A DNA stretch of 64,000 nucleotides from Rhizobium sp. Pop5. Lineage in GTDB: Bacteria; Pseudomonadota; Alphaproteobacteria; Rhizobiales; Rhizobiaceae. Below are positions 63,460 through 64,000 of this stretch, piece by piece. Position numbers and translations under genes: made by a program. The notes under the pieces were generated by a model, which made no database searches, was not told the origin of the DNA, and saw only the letters and a program-made list of their open reading frames with translations. The DNA lies in NCBI RefSeq assembly GCF_024721175.1, contig NZ_CP099398.1, positions 1 to 64,000 of the forward strand, read 5' to 3'. Position 1 is the first letter of the stretch; each line of letters starts with the position of its first letter.

Positions 63460-64000
63460 CTAATGATGGCCGGAAACGGTGCCACCCTGGCCGTCCGGCA
63501 GGGTGATCCTGATGTTCTGCATCATGCCCTGGTCCTCATGATCGAGGATGTGGCAATGCAGAACGAACTCGCCGATATAGCGCTGGTAGTGCGTCCGCAC
63601 GGTGATCGTGTAACGCGCCGACGGATCGGTGCCGGGATTCTTGATCCACAGCGTGTCCTTCCAGACATTTTTCAAGCCTGGATATTGCGGATCGCCGTCG
63701 TCATCGGCGCCAAGCGCGCTGACATCGTTGCCGGCCGCATCGACAATTTTGATGATCTGAAACGGATTGACATGGATATGGAATGGGTGGCTGACGAAAT
63801 CCGAGCGGAGCGTCCATTCGTCGACTCCGCTCAGCGGCAACATCCGGTCGATGCGGTTGGGATCATAAGGTTTGCCGTCAACCTCGAAGAAGGTGGCACC
63901 CGGCTGTTTCACATCGATGTTAAACACCAGTTGCTGCTCGCCGGTGACCTCGCCCGCGTCGATGTCCGGATGGGGAATAAAGCTTGAGAGCGACATCTCG
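63460..64000 (-). CDS. Multicopper oxidase, C-terminal part (runs off the window)
   Basis: The last 180 or so residues contain the copper-binding motifs SHPFHIHVNPFQ (H-x-H of the trinuclear site and T1 ligand) and LHCHILDHEDQGMM (HCH-x3-H-x4-M, type 1 and trinuclear copper). This places it in the multicopper oxidase/bilirubin oxidase-like group. The frame is open to the window edge; an internal ATG at 63996 is not taken as the start. Copper or phenol oxidation is likely. Confidence 0.92.
   Translation of the reverse strand, partial: EMSLSSFIPHPDIDAGEVTGEQQLVFNIDVKQPGATFFEVDGKPYDPNRIDRMLPLSGVDEWTLRSDFVSHPFHIHVNPFQIIKIVDAAGNDVSALGADDDGDPQYPGLKNVWKDTLWIKNPGTDPSARYTITVRTHYQRYIGEFVLHCHILDHEDQGMMQNIRITLPDGQGGTVSGHH

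Noticed and set aside
63445..63987. 180-codon plus-strand ORF
   Set aside because: It lies opposite the multicopper oxidase copper motifs and has no ribosome-binding site or similarity.

Overview
The window looks like part of a symbiotic-type plasmid of Rhizobium, most probably R. etli or a close relative. It opens on a complete repABC replication/partition cassette. It also carries a gene whose product I recognise as rhizavidin, the biotin-binding protein described from the R. etli CFN42 symbiotic plasmid, and a SyrB-like rhizobial regulator. The DNA is dense with insertion-sequence remnants, as expected of such plasmids. Species and plasmid identity are inferred, not searched.

Layout. (1) 1-3.6 kb: repA, repB and repC, with an antisense RNA gene in the repB-repC gap and a 16-bp palindrome, probably parS, just after repC. 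(2) 3.6-8.1 kb: a nest of IS4, IS3, IS110/IS1111 and IS481 elements ending at a second exact copy of the palindrome. (3) 9-15.2 kb: a serine resolvase, a broken DUF6283-type gene and three tyrosine recombinases in tandem (one remnant, one intact, one frameshifted). (4) 15.3-27 kb: a probable defence or genome-conflict island. It holds rmuC, a ubiquitin-like conjugation operon (ubiquitin-like protein, E1-like ThiF enzyme, DUF6527 protein), a RecB-like nuclease/SF1 helicase, a divergent WYL regulator, a dGTPase and a DNA methyltransferase with a nuclease-like C-terminus. (5) 27.4-34.2 kb: an intact IS256, a two-gene unknown operon, and a secreted protein paired with a membrane trypsin-like protease carrying ankyrin repeats. 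(6) 34.9-43.8 kb: an AraC pseudogene, then an SGNH hydrolase, a lysozyme-like protein, a DUF2252 protein, a phospholipase D-like protein and small envelope proteins. (7) 44-47.4 kb: an ExoI-like secreted protein, a SyrB-like protein, and a GSU2403-type nucleotidyltransferase behind a perfect 27-bp palindrome. (8) 47.5-56.8 kb: a microoxic/stress block (metal P-type ATPase remnant, universal stress protein, PNPOx-like remnant, alcohol dehydrogenase remnant, DegP-type protease, BON protein, sensor kinase remnant, phosphoketolase remnant, type III polyketide synthase, CBS-BON remnant). Several of these genes have FixK/FNR-type boxes upstream. (9) 56.8-64 kb: ABC transporter, IS256 and cox-type molybdoenzyme remnants around an intact lactonase-like gene, then rhizavidin, a shattered IS66 and the end of a multicopper oxidase.

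How the genes fit together. The repABC module maintains the replicon. The 17-23 kb genes look like one regulated unit: the helicase, ubiquitin-like, E1 and DUF6527 genes run one way with overlaps or a 50-bp gap, and the WYL regulator runs the other way. The 48-56 kb genes share an apparent low-oxygen regulatory signature. Decay is heavy after about 47 kb. Many genes there are interrupted by single-base frameshifts, so either the region is dying or the underlying sequence contains indel errors; read data would separate these.
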